Source of the DNA: Nonomuraea antri
GTDB taxonomy: Bacteria > Actinomycetota > Actinomycetes > Streptosporangiales > Streptosporangiaceae
NCBI RefSeq assembly: GCF_013283785.1
Contig: NZ_JABCPZ010000082.1
Coordinates: 1 to 41,818, forward strand
Length of the DNA: 41,818 nt
Reading direction: 5' to 3'
Program-made: the position numbers and the translations under genes
Notes under the pieces: model-generated
What the model was told of the DNA's origin: nothing
Databases searched by the model: none
What the model saw: the letters and a program-made list of their open reading frames with translations, nothing else
Shown here: positions 8,253-15,676 of the stretch, piece after piece
How the letters are laid out: each line of letters opens with the position of its first letter
Numbering within the stretch: the stretch's first letter is position 1

Positions 8253-9320
8253 GTGATCAGATGGCGCAAGGGCGAGGTCGTGCGGATCCGACGCGAGTGG
8301 CCGGGGGCGGTGGAGCTCGATGTCGCCGTCCCTGAGGGTGAGTGCCGGGCGCTGGCGTATCCGCCGCTGGTCGGGCGCCCGGAACCCGGCGACGAGGTGC
8401 TGCTCAACACGACGGCACTCGCGATGGGTCTCGGTACGGGAGGTTACGCCATGGTGGTGGCCGTCCCGAACCGTTTGCCGGAAGATCCGCGGGGTCCGGG
8501 GCACCTGGTGAAGGCCCGCTACACGCCCTTGCAGGCCACGGTGCTCGGGGCCGACGAGCAGGACTCCCCGTACCACGACATTCTACGCGAGGCCGATTCG
8601 CTCGACGGCATGCCGGTGATCGTGGCCGACCTGCATTCCGCGCTGCCGCCGATCCTGACCGGGCTGTTCGACGGGGCGCCGGGCACACGGGTGGCGTACG
8701 TGATGCTCGACGGCGGCGCGCTGCCCGCGTGGTTCTCGATGGCGGCGGCCCGGCTGCGCGAGCTCGACTGGCTGGCCGGGGTGGTCACGGTCGGCCAGGC
8801 GTTCGGCGGCGACGTGGAGGCGGTGACCACGCACACCGGGCTGCTGGCCGCCAGGCACGTGCTGGCGGCCGACGTGGCGATCGTCGCGCAGGGCCCGGGC
8901 AACCTGGGCTCGGGCACCCGCTGGGGCTTCTCGGGGGTGTCGGCGGGCGAGGCGGTCAACGCCGCGGCGGTGCTCGGCGGGCGTCCGGTGGCGGCGCTGC
9001 GGGTCAGCGAGGGCGACAAGCGCGAGCGCCACCTCGGCGTCTCGCACCACTCGCTGACCGCCTACGGCCGGGTCGCGCTGGCCCCCGCAGACGTGGCGGT
9101 GCCGCGGCTGCCTGGGGCGTTCGGCGAGCGGGTGGCCGAGCAGGCCGGGGCGCTGGCCGAGCGGCACCGGCTGGTGCCGGTGCCGGTCGACGGCCTGCAC
9201 GAGGCGCTGCGCGCCTGCCCGGTGAAGCTGTCGACGATGGGCCGGGGCCTGGAGGAGGACCTGGCCTACTTCCTGGCCTCGGCGGCGGCCGGCAGGCTGG
9301 CGGCCTCGCTGCTGTCGTAG
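8253..9320 (+). CDS. DUF3866 family protein
   Basis: The 355-residue protein matches the DUF3866 family found next to pafBC in many actinobacteria. It starts IRWRKGEVVRIRREWPGAVE, with a small N-terminal beta-rich domain, and then has a DSPYHDILREADSLDGMPVI segment. A Gly-rich core includes AQGPGNLGSGTRWGFSGVSAGEA, which looks like a phosphate- or nucleotide-binding turn. No catalytic function is established. The start is GTG with a TACCCT -10 box 6 nt upstream and no ribosome binding site, so it is probably leaderless. The last 55 bp overlap the end of the convergent DUF3291 gene. Confidence 0.85.
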   Translation: MIRWRKGEVVRIRREWPGAVELDVAVPEGECRALAYPPLVGRPEPGDEVLLNTTALAMGLGTGGYAMVVAVPNRLPEDPRGPGHLVKARYTPLQATVLGADEQDSPYHDILREADSLDGMPVIVADLHSALPPILTGLFDGAPGTRVAYVMLDGGALPAWFSMAAARLRELDWLAGVVTVGQAFGGDVEAVTTHTGLLAARHVLAADVAIVAQGPGNLGSGTRWGFSGVSAGEAVNAAAVLGGRPVAALRVSEGDKRERHLGVSHHSLTAYGRVALAPADVAVPRLPGAFGERVAEQAGALAERHRLVPVPVDGLHEALRACPVKLSTMGRGLEEDLAYFLASAAAGRLAASLLS

Positions 9321-9757
9321 GAGTCCTTGAACGTGAACGCCGCGGGGCTCGGCCCCTCGGCCTTGAGCCGTTCCAGCCTGGCCATGCCCTCCGCCAGCGT
9401 CGGGATGACGCCTTCCGGGACCCACCACATCACCATGTACGGCTCGGCCATGCGCAGGAACCACTCCCTGCGCCGGCGCAGCACGTTCAGGTGCTCGCTG
9501 CGGTAGACGTAGTCCCACAGCGTCTCCAGCGACTCCCACACCGAGAAGTTGATCAGCAGGTGGTCGCCGTAGCCGTGGATGACGGTCGCGGTCGGGTCGG
9601 TCTCGCTCTCCTTCAGCCGCCAGACGAAACCGGGCGCCGCGTCGGCGAGGTCGTTGATCGGTTCGAGCAGTGCGACGAATTCGGCGATCTCAGGGCTGTC
9701 GATGGGCGCGCGCAGATGGGCGACGTTCAACTCGGCGAGGTGCATGACGCTCAGCAC
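9266..9757 (-). CDS. DUF3291 domain protein
   Basis: The 163-residue protein carries the DUF3291 fold, an antibiotic-biosynthesis-monooxygenase-like ferredoxin barrel. It shows HLAELNVAHLRAPIDSPEIA at the start, then GFVWRL, a LLINFSVWESLETLWDYVY stretch, and MAEPYMVMWWVPEG. The function of the family is unknown. Start candidates are GTG 9757 and ATG 9745, and the latter begins exactly at the conserved MHLAELN. It follows the COG2345 regulator by 21 nt and is probably in the same operon, which hints at a shared stress role. Its 3' end runs 55 bp into the opposite strand of the DUF3866 gene. Confidence 0.85.
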   Translation of the reverse strand: MLSVMHLAELNVAHLRAPIDSPEIAEFVALLEPINDLADAAPGFVWRLKESETDPTATVIHGYGDHLLINFSVWESLETLWDYVYRSEHLNVLRRRREWFLRMAEPYMVMWWVPEGVIPTLAEGMARLERLKAEGPSPAAFTFKDSYDSSEAASLPAAAEARK

Positions 9758-9778
9758 ACCACCTCTCCGCCTTCTATG

Positions 9779-10423
9779 TCAATCTTCATTTGTTTTAGAA
9801 AGCGCCACACAGCACTCGCCGGGGCGCGGATCCAGCCGCACCCCGGCCGGATCCGCGCCCAGCCCCTCCAGCAGCCCCTGGCACAGGGCCAGGTTCATCG
9901 AGCACACCAGCAGTGGCTGTTCCCGCGACAGCGCGTGGAAGGGGCAGTTGCGCAGCCGCAGCGTCTCGTCCTCGGCGTACGGCTCGTAGCCGCGCTCGCG
10001 CAGCACCCGCTCCACCGGCTCGCCCTCGTGGCCCCTGGCCAGGCGCGCGCCCGCGCGGCGGGCCGCCTGCTCGGCCTGCTCCTCGGCGCCGAGCAGGTCG
10101 ACCACGTCGGCCAGCACCGAGGCCAGCGTGGCGTAGTCGCGCGGCGGCAGGCTCACCGTGCGCTCCCCCGCCGCCCTGCGGTACACCTTGGCCGGGCGGC
10201 CGCTGCCCGGGCCCTTCCTGTCCTGGGCCCTGAAGCCGCTCTCCAGCAGTCCGGCCTCGACCAGCTTGTCGAGGTGGTGCCCGGCCAGCGTGCGGGACAC
10301 GCCCGCCGCCTCGGCGGCCTCTCCCCTGCCCACCTCGCCGCCGCTGCCCGCCACGACGTCGTACAGGCTGCGGCGGACCGGATCGTGCAGCAGGGACAGG
10401 GCGTGCAGGTCGTCAGCGCTCAC
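9779..10423 (-). CDS. COG2345-type helix-turn-helix regulator with C-terminal cysteines (SufR-like)
   Basis: The 214-residue regulator has an N-terminal ArsR-like winged helix (HDPVRRSLYDVVAG, then GVSRTLAGHHLDKLVEAGLL at 41-60, and the wing GSGRPAKVYRR). The C-terminal half contains Cys160 (NCPFHAL), Cys174 (VCSMN), Cys181, and Cys204-Cys205 (GECCVAL). Similar cysteines hold an Fe-S cluster in SufR-type members of COG2345. A cluster here is therefore plausible but not shown. No suf genes are nearby. The only gene in the apparent operon is the DUF3291 gene 21 nt downstream, which may be its target along with itself. Confidence 0.82.
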   Translation of the reverse strand: MSADDLHALSLLHDPVRRSLYDVVAGSGGEVGRGEAAEAAGVSRTLAGHHLDKLVEAGLLESGFRAQDRKGPGSGRPAKVYRRAAGERTVSLPPRDYATLASVLADVVDLLGAEEQAEQAARRAGARLARGHEGEPVERVLRERGYEPYAEDETLRLRNCPFHALSREQPLLVCSMNLALCQGLLEGLGADPAGVRLDPRPGECCVALSKTNED

Positions 10424-10476
10424 AGCCGGAGTCTAGGGCGGCCCCGCGGCCCGCCCGAACGCGTGCATGCGTGCGG

Positions 10477-11379
10477 TCAGTAGGCGGCCAGGACGTCCAC
10501 CACGAAGACCAGCGTGTCGGCGGCGCCGATGCCGAACGTGCGGTGCCCGGCCGCGCCGTAGCCGTGCGACGGCGGCACGATCATCAGCACCCGGCTGCCC
10601 ACCGGCACGCCCACCAGCGCCTGGTCCCAGCCCTTGATGACGCTGCCGTCGCCGATCTTGAAGGCTTTCGGCCGGCCGGTGGTCCAGGTGGCGTCGAAGA
10701 TGCGCCGCTGGTTCCAGATCGCGCCCTCGTACTGGGTGACCAGCAGTTGCCCGGCCTGCGTGCGCGGCCCGGAACCCCGGTCGAGCACCTTGAACGCGAA
10801 CCGCCGCGGCGGCGGCCCCGCCGGCACCGACAACCCCGGAGGCGGCCCGCCACCGACGCGCACGCCGGCCAGCGTGCCGCCGTCGCCCTTGACCGAGGCG
10901 TTCTTGGGATGCGCGCCCAGGATGTCGACCACGTAGAACAGGTCGTCGCCGGGCTCGATGCCCTGCGGCGGGTTCACCCCGAAGCCCTCGCCCGGCGGGA
11001 TGGCGGCGATGACCCTGCTGCCCACCGTGCGGCCCTGTAACGCCCTGTCGAGGCCGGGCAGCAGCTTCCCGACCGGGAAGGCCGCCGGGGTGCCGCGGTT
11101 GAAGCTGGAGTCGATCAGGCGGTTCTCCCTGCCGTCCCACACGTGCGCGGTGTACTGGACGATCGCCACGTCGTCCGCGCCCAGCCTGGCGCCCTTGCCG
11201 GTGGCCAGCTCGTCGACCTGGAGCTCGGCCGAGGGCTTGCCGTCGGGGAAGACGATCGTCGGCTTGGCGCCGAACGCGCCGCCCACCTTGAGCTCGAGGT
11301 CGCCCGCGGCCGCGCCGGTGCACGCCGTCGCCAGTGCCAGCACGAGTGGAACCAGCGGCAACGCGACGGCACTGCGCAT
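10477..11379 (-). CDS. Two-domain FKBP-type peptidyl-prolyl isomerase lipoprotein
   Basis: From the ATG at 11379, behind GGGAGGGG, the protein has 300 residues. A lipoprotein signal ends at LATAC, so Cys20 should be lipidated and the protein anchored outside the membrane. Two FKBP domains follow. The first is VQYTAHVWDGRENRLIDSSF ... PGLDRALQGRTVGSRVIAAI ... FYVVDIL. The second is TQYEGAIWNQRRIFDATW ... IKGWDQALVGVPVGSRVLMI ... LVFVVDVL. Both have the GWDxxLxGxxVGSR-type turn, and each lacks some aromatic pocket residues. It likely assists proline isomerisation in exported proteins. A longer in-frame start at 11424 is possible but has no ribosome binding site. Confidence 0.87.
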   Translation of the reverse strand: MRSAVALPLVPLVLALATACTGAAAGDLELKVGGAFGAKPTIVFPDGKPSAELQVDELATGKGARLGADDVAIVQYTAHVWDGRENRLIDSSFNRGTPAAFPVGKLLPGLDRALQGRTVGSRVIAAIPPGEGFGVNPPQGIEPGDDLFYVVDILGAHPKNASVKGDGGTLAGVRVGGGPPPGLSVPAGPPPRRFAFKVLDRGSGPRTQAGQLLVTQYEGAIWNQRRIFDATWTTGRPKAFKIGDGSVIKGWDQALVGVPVGSRVLMIVPPSHGYGAAGHRTFGIGAADTLVFVVDVLAAY

Positions 11380-11402
11380 CGGATCCCCTCCCGTACGGAA
11401 GC

Positions 11403-11430
11403 GGCCCGGCGGCGTTGTCGCCACCGGGCC
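11403..11430. terminator. Hairpin terminator downstream of the second FKBP gene
   Basis: GGCCCGG-c-GGCG-ttgt-CGCC-a-CCGGGCC forms an 11-bp stem with one internal mismatch and a TTGT loop. It lies between the stop of the FKBP gene ending at 11520 and the next FKBP gene on the same strand. Confidence 0.65.
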
Positions 11431-11459
11431 TCGCGATGCTACCGCGTTATCAGACTGTT

Positions 11460-11524
11460 CGTCAGTTGGCCGCCGTCAGTGCGGACGCCGGCCGTCGCCG
11501 GGCCGTCAGTTGGCCGCCGTCAGT
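11460..11524. repeat. Short repeats carrying the FKBP stop codon
   Basis: The 21-mer CGTCAGTTGGCCGCCGTCAGT occurs at 11460-11480 and again at 11504-11524. Inside it GTCAGTTGGC-type units are spaced 14 bp apart. The unit at 11519 contains the TGA stop of the FKBP gene (TCA at 11520-11522), so copies of the stop region follow it. Confidence 0.85.
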
Positions 11525-12509
11525 TGGCGTCGAGGACGTCCACGACGAACACGAGCGTGCTGTTGGCGGGGATGCCGTTCTGCTCCTGCGCGCCGTAGCC
11601 CATGGCCGGCGGGATGCTCATCACGACGCGGCTGCCGACGGGCACCCCGACCAGGCCCTTCTGCCAGCCCTGGATCACCTGGGCGAGCGGGAAGGAGGCG
11701 GGCTCGCCGCGGTCCCAGCTGGAGTCGAACTTGGCGTCGGTGCCCCAGATCTTGCCGGTGTAGTGGGCCAGCAGGGTCGCGCCCTCCTTGACCGGCTTGC
11801 CGGTGCCCTTGATGACCGTCTTGACGACCAGCTCGGTGGGCGCGGGCTCGGTGGTCTTCGTGGTGAGCTCGGGGGCCTTGTCGCCGCCCGGGTTCACCAG
11901 CGTGACGCCCTTGATGCTCTCGCCGGTCTCCTTGCCGCTGGCGGCCTTCGGCGTCTTGGGCGCCGGGCCGACCACGTCGATGACGAACACCTTGGTGGTC
12001 TGCGGCGGCTGGCCGGACTGGTTGAGGTCGTTGGCCAGCACGGCCATCAGCCGGCCGCCGTGCTTGACCTTGGTGAAGCCGTCCTGCAGCACCTTCGGCA
12101 GCTGGTCGTTGACCGGGACCTTCTCCGGCTGCTTGGTGTCGTAGGACGAGCCCTGCACGGCGTTCTGCTTGCCGTCCCAGTCGTAGACGGTCAGGTTGAC
12201 CATCAGCTCGTCGCCGACCTTGATCGACTTGCCGGTGCCCTCGCTGATCACCTTGTACGACGACGTGGCGGCGGGCACGCCGGCGGTGAAGGTCACCGTG
12301 GGCTTGCTGCCCACCTTCCCGGCCACGTTCACCGAACCGGCGGGCCCGGTCGGGCTGGCGGGCGCGGTGGACGGCGCGGTGCTCGGCGCGGTGGCGCTCG
12401 CGCTGGTGGTCGCGGCGGCACCTCCGTTCGCACCGGCGTCGGAGCTGCCGCACGCGGCGGCGGTGAAGATCAAAGGCACGGCGGCCACAGCGGCCAGAGC
12501 GCGGCGCAT
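11520..12509 (-). CDS. FKBP-type peptidyl-prolyl isomerase lipoprotein
   Basis: The 329-residue protein opens with a lipoprotein signal (MRRALAAVAAVPLIFTAAAC, lipid-modified Cys20) and a Ser/Thr/Pro/Ala linker (TSASATAPSTAPSTAPASP). A degenerate FKBP domain follows (MVNLTVYDWDGKQNAVQGSS ... VFVIDVVG). The C-terminal FKBP domain is well conserved: LAHYTGKIWGTDAKFDSSWD, VIQGWQKGLVGVPVGSRVVM, PPAMGYGAQEQNGIPANSTL. It should act on exported proteins at the cell surface. It is a paralogue of the gene just downstream, with the same two-domain plan, so the pair probably arose by duplication. GAGGG stands 6 nt before the ATG, and hairpins on both sides suggest a single-gene transcript. Confidence 0.9.
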   Translation of the reverse strand: MRRALAAVAAVPLIFTAAACGSSDAGANGGAAATTSASATAPSTAPSTAPASPTGPAGSVNVAGKVGSKPTVTFTAGVPAATSSYKVISEGTGKSIKVGDELMVNLTVYDWDGKQNAVQGSSYDTKQPEKVPVNDQLPKVLQDGFTKVKHGGRLMAVLANDLNQSGQPPQTTKVFVIDVVGPAPKTPKAASGKETGESIKGVTLVNPGGDKAPELTTKTTEPAPTELVVKTVIKGTGKPVKEGATLLAHYTGKIWGTDAKFDSSWDRGEPASFPLAQVIQGWQKGLVGVPVGSRVVMSIPPAMGYGAQEQNGIPANSTLVFVVDVLDAN

Positions 12510-12543
12510 GAGTGTCCCTCGGAAAGACGTCAGATTCGCGTCA

Positions 12544-12566
12544 CCCTACCCGACTTCCGGGTAGGG
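12544..12566. terminator. Hairpin terminator downstream of pafA
   Basis: CCCTACCCG (12544-12552) and CGGGTAGGG (12558-12566) form a perfect 9-bp stem with a 5-nt loop. It lies 30 bp after the pafA stop and before the FKBP gene, and probably separates their transcripts. Confidence 0.7.
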
Positions 12567-12596
12567 CCGAGGTAAACGGCCCGTGCCGTGCCCGTG

Positions 12597-13955
12597 CTAC
12601 ATCCCGGCGATGAGCTTGTCGACCCTCTCGTCGACGCTGCGGAACGGGTCCTTGCACAGCACGGTGCGCTGCGCCTGGTCGTTGAGCTTCAGGTGCACCC
12701 AGTCGACGGTGAAGTCGCGCCGCTTCTCCTGCGCCTTGCGGATGAACTCGCCGCGCAGCCGCGCCCTGGTGGTCTGCGGCGGCACCGACTTGGCCTCGAA
12801 GATCTTCAGGTCGGACGCCACCCGCTCCACCGAGCCGCGCTTCTGCAGCAGGTAGAACAGGCCGCGCTTGCGGTGCACGTCGTGGTAGGCCAGGTCGAGC
12901 TGGGCCACCCTGGGCGAGGACAGCGGCAGGTCGTACTTCTTCCGGTAACGCTCGATGAGCTGGTATTTCGTCACCCAGTCGATCTCGCGCGAGACCAGGT
13001 CGAGGTTGCCCGTCTCCACCGCGGTCAGCGTGCGCTCCCACAGCTCCAGCACCCGGTGGGCGATCGCGTCGCCGCCGCGGCGGTCGACGAAGTCCTTCGC
13101 CTTGGACAGGTACTCCTGCTGGATCTCCAGCGAGGACGCCTCGCGCCCGTTGGCGAGGCGGACCCGGCGGCGGCCGGTCATGTCGTGCGAGACCTCGCGG
13201 ATCGCCCTGATCGGGTTCTCCAGGCTCAGGTCGCGCATCACCGTGCCCGACTCGATCATGCGCAGCACCAGGTCGGTGGCGCCGACCTTGAGCAGCATCG
13301 TGGTCTCGCTCATGTTCGAGTCGCCGACGATGACGTGCAGGCGGCGGAACCGCTCGGCGTCGGCGTGCGGCTCGTCGCGGGTGTTGATGATCGGACGGCT
13401 GCGCGTGGTGGCGCTGGAGACGCCCTCCCAGATGTGCTCGGCCCGCTGCGAGACGCAGTAGACCGCGCCGCGCGGGGTCTGCAGCACCTTGCCCGCCCCG
13501 CACACGATCTGCCGCGTGACCAGGAACGGGATCAGCACATCGGCCAGCCGGCCGAACTCGCCGTGCCGGCCGACCAGGTAGTTCTCGTGGCAGCCGTAGG
13601 AGTTGCCGGCCGAGTCGGTGTTGTTCTTGAACAGATAGATATCGCCGGCGATGCCCTCTTCGCGAAGGCGTTTCTCGGCGTCCACGAGGAGCCCCTCGAG
13701 GATGCGCTCGCCCGCCTTGTCGTGCGTGACGAGCTCGATGACGTTGTCACATTCGGGGGTTGCGTATTCAGGATGGCTGCCCACGTCGAGGTACAGGCGT
13801 GCGCCGTTGCGGAGGAAGACGTTGCTCGATCGGCCCCAGGACACGACCCGCCGGAACAGGTAGCGCGCGACCTCGTCCGGCGACAGCCTGCGCTGCCCCC
13901 TGAACGTGCAGGTCACGCCGTACTCGTTCTCCAGCCCGAAGATGCGACGATCCAT
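12597..13955 (-). CDS. pafA: PafA, Pup--protein ligase
   Basis: PafA activates the C-terminal glutamate of Pup with ATP and joins it to substrate lysines. The 452-residue protein is the same length as the mycobacterial enzyme and near-identical over long stretches. Visible features are the Mg-ATP-binding start RRIFGLENEYGVTCTF (Glu9), LYLDVGSHPEYATPE containing the catalytic-base position Asp57, NNTDSAGNSYGCHENYL, RPIINTRDEPHAD and LNDQAQRTVLCKDPF. The ATG at 13955 matches the start of known PafA proteins. A GTG one codon earlier is also open. It is not adjacent to prcA here: a gene for a secreted protein lies between them. A hairpin follows the stop. Confidence 0.97.
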   Translation of the reverse strand: MDRRIFGLENEYGVTCTFRGQRRLSPDEVARYLFRRVVSWGRSSNVFLRNGARLYLDVGSHPEYATPECDNVIELVTHDKAGERILEGLLVDAEKRLREEGIAGDIYLFKNNTDSAGNSYGCHENYLVGRHGEFGRLADVLIPFLVTRQIVCGAGKVLQTPRGAVYCVSQRAEHIWEGVSSATTRSRPIINTRDEPHADAERFRRLHVIVGDSNMSETTMLLKVGATDLVLRMIESGTVMRDLSLENPIRAIREVSHDMTGRRRVRLANGREASSLEIQQEYLSKAKDFVDRRGGDAIAHRVLELWERTLTAVETGNLDLVSREIDWVTKYQLIERYRKKYDLPLSSPRVAQLDLAYHDVHRKRGLFYLLQKRGSVERVASDLKIFEAKSVPPQTTRARLRGEFIRKAQEKRRDFTVDWVHLKLNDQAQRTVLCKDPFRSVDERVDKLIAGM

Positions 13956-14111
13956 CACCTCACACTATGCCCACGGATCGGCGAGCGGGAGGGATCTTCC
14001 GCGTGTTTTCCGCGCGGCGCGCACGGAAAGGCCGCTCCTGGGTCGTTTGGGCGGGTGCGCGGGAGGCGCGCGGCCGGGGCCCGCCGGGCCCCGGGAACGC
14101 GTGGCGCGGGG

Positions 14112-14687
14112 TCAGGGCGTGTAGATCTCCTGCACCTTGACGATCTTCCCCCGGTACACCGTGATCAGCGACGGGTGCCGGACCTTGTCGTGCCGCTTGG
14201 CCAGCACCGTCCTGGAGCACTTCTTGGCACCGAGCCCGGTCTTGCGGTCGACCGTCATGGCCCTGGCGTCGACCGCGCAGCCGTAGGCCGACAGGAACAC
14301 CACGTTCTTGGCGATCGGCGAGGCGTAGGCCGTGACGTCGCCCTCCGGCGGGCCCACGAAGCGGCCCTCGGTGTGGGTGCCCTTCTTCCACTTGATCGGC
14401 TCGTACTCGGCCACGCCGCCGCGCACGTCGGTGATCCAGCCGCGCAGGATGCCGTCGCGGCGGGCGTGGATGCCCTTGGTGAAGTCGTGCTTCGGGTCGG
14501 ACTGGAAGGTCGTGCCGAAGACCTTGGGCGGCTTGAAGGAGGGGATGTCGGCGGTGGCGGCTGCGCTCGGGCCGGCGCCTGCGGTGGCGGCGCTCGTGCC
14601 GGTGGCGGCCTGGGCGGCCGCGCCGGAGGTCAGGACCACGGCCGCGGCGGCGGCGCCGGCCAGGAGGCTGCGCATCGGATTCTTCAC
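14112..14687 (-). CDS. Secreted protein of unknown function between prcA and pafA
   Basis: The 191-residue product has a clear Sec signal (basic start, MRSLLAGAAAAAVVLTSG, cleavage near AAAQA) and an Ala/Thr/Ser linker. A compact basic domain follows (FGTTFQSDPKHDFTKGIHARRDGILRGWITD and so on). Two cysteines (YGCAVDAR and KKCSRTVL) could form a disulfide. I do not recognise a family. It starts with GTG at 14687 or ATG at 14675, with weak ribosome binding sites. The prcA terminator at 14764-14797 lies between it and prcA, so it is probably not part of the prcBA transcript. Confidence 0.7.
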   Translation of the reverse strand: MKNPMRSLLAGAAAAAVVLTSGAAAQAATGTSAATAGAGPSAAATADIPSFKPPKVFGTTFQSDPKHDFTKGIHARRDGILRGWITDVRGGVAEYEPIKWKKGTHTEGRFVGPPEGDVTAYASPIAKNVVFLSAYGCAVDARAMTVDRKTGLGAKKCSRTVLAKRHDKVRHPSLITVYRGKIVKVQEIYTP

Positions 14688-14763
14688 GGACTCTGAGATC
14701 CCCGTTCACGCCGCCTGGTTCGCCCCGCCGGACGTGAGACACGTCACACCGGCAGCCGGCCCT

Positions 14764-14797
14764 CGGCGGGGAGGTGAGGACTCTCGCCTCCCCGCCG
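14764..14797. terminator. Strong hairpin terminator downstream of prcBA
   Basis: CGGCGGGGAGG (14764-14774) pairs perfectly with CCTCCCCGCCG (14787-14797) over 11 bp around a 12-nt loop. It begins 9 nt after the prcA stop codon. Confidence 0.78.
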
Positions 14798-14805
14798 CAT
14801 CACGT

Positions 14806-15660
14806 TTACAGGGGCGACGAGCCGTCGTCCACGTCGCCTTCCGGACCCGTCGGCGGGTGCAGCGTGCCGCCCGGCGCGGCCGGCGGCGTGGTGTCCGACG
14901 GCTCGGCGGGTGCGGCGGGTTCCGCGGGTTCCGCGGGCTCCGCCGGGGCGGCGGGCGCGGCCGGCGGCGTGGAGGTCTGCGCGAGCAGGCGCTCCAGGCG
15001 GGCGCCGGTCAGCCGCAGGAACTTGCGGTGCTCCCGGTTGCGGTCGAGCACCGCCACCTCGAGCTGCCCGACCGGCGGACGCTCGCCGCCCGGCTCGGTG
15101 AGCGCCGCGAGCGCCACCTCCAGCGCGTCGGCCAGCGACATCGACTCCCGGTAGCGCTCCTTCAGCCGCCCGGCCACCGCCTCGGCCTGCCCGCCCATGG
15201 CGGCGAAGCCGTGCTCGTCGAAGACGGAGCCGTCGAAGGTGAGCCGGTAGATCGCGTCGCCGTCGGGCGAGTCGCCCACCTCGGCCACCACGACCTCCAC
15301 CTCCAGCGACTTGATCGACTCGGTGAAGATCCGGCCCAGGTTGGAGGCGTACAGGTTGGCCAGGCCGCGGCCGGTCACGTCGGAGCGGTCGTAGGTGTAG
15401 CCGTTGATGTCGGCGTAGCGGATGCCGCCCAGCCGCAGTTCCTCGAACTCGTTGTAGCGCCCCACAGCGGCGAACCCGATGCGGTCGTAGATCTCGCTGA
15501 TCTTGTGCAGCGCCCGCGACGGGTTGGGCGCGACGAACAGGATGCCGTCGACGTACTGCAGCACGACCACGGAACGGCCGCGCGCGATCCCCTTGCGCGC
15601 GTAGTCGGCCTTGTCCCGCATGATCTGCTCAGGGGACGCGTAACCAAAAGGCATCGACAC
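14806..15660 (-). CDS. prcA: 20S proteasome alpha subunit PrcA
   Basis: PrcA forms the outer heptameric rings that gate the 20S chamber and dock the Mpa ATPase. The 284-residue protein has the alpha-type N-terminal helix region PFGYASPEQIMRDKADYARK, GIARGRSVVVLQYVDGILFV, NPSRALHKISEIYDRIGFAA, and YTYDRSDVTGRGLANLYA. It lacks the catalytic threonine, as expected. After residue ~240 comes a tail of repeated Pro-Ala-Glu (PAAPAAPAEPAEPAEPAAPA) ending DDGSSPL, which makes it about 36 residues longer than the mycobacterial protein. The GTG start at 15660 gives MSMPFGYASP and sits behind AAAGGAA. ATG 15654 is the alternative. It follows prcB by 16 nt. Confidence 0.96.
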   Translation of the reverse strand: MSMPFGYASPEQIMRDKADYARKGIARGRSVVVLQYVDGILFVAPNPSRALHKISEIYDRIGFAAVGRYNEFEELRLGGIRYADINGYTYDRSDVTGRGLANLYASNLGRIFTESIKSLEVEVVVAEVGDSPDGDAIYRLTFDGSVFDEHGFAAMGGQAEAVAGRLKERYRESMSLADALEVALAALTEPGGERPPVGQLEVAVLDRNREHRKFLRLTGARLERLLAQTSTPPAAPAAPAEPAEPAEPAAPAEPSDTTPPAAPGGTLHPPTGPEGDVDDGSSPL

Positions 15661-15676
15661 CGGAAGAGGTTCCTTT

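Noticed and set aside
13960..14742. 260-codon minus-strand frame upstream of pafA
   Set aside because: It overlaps the secreted-protein gene in another frame and reads as Arg/Gly/His-rich low-complexity sequence without a signal or domain.
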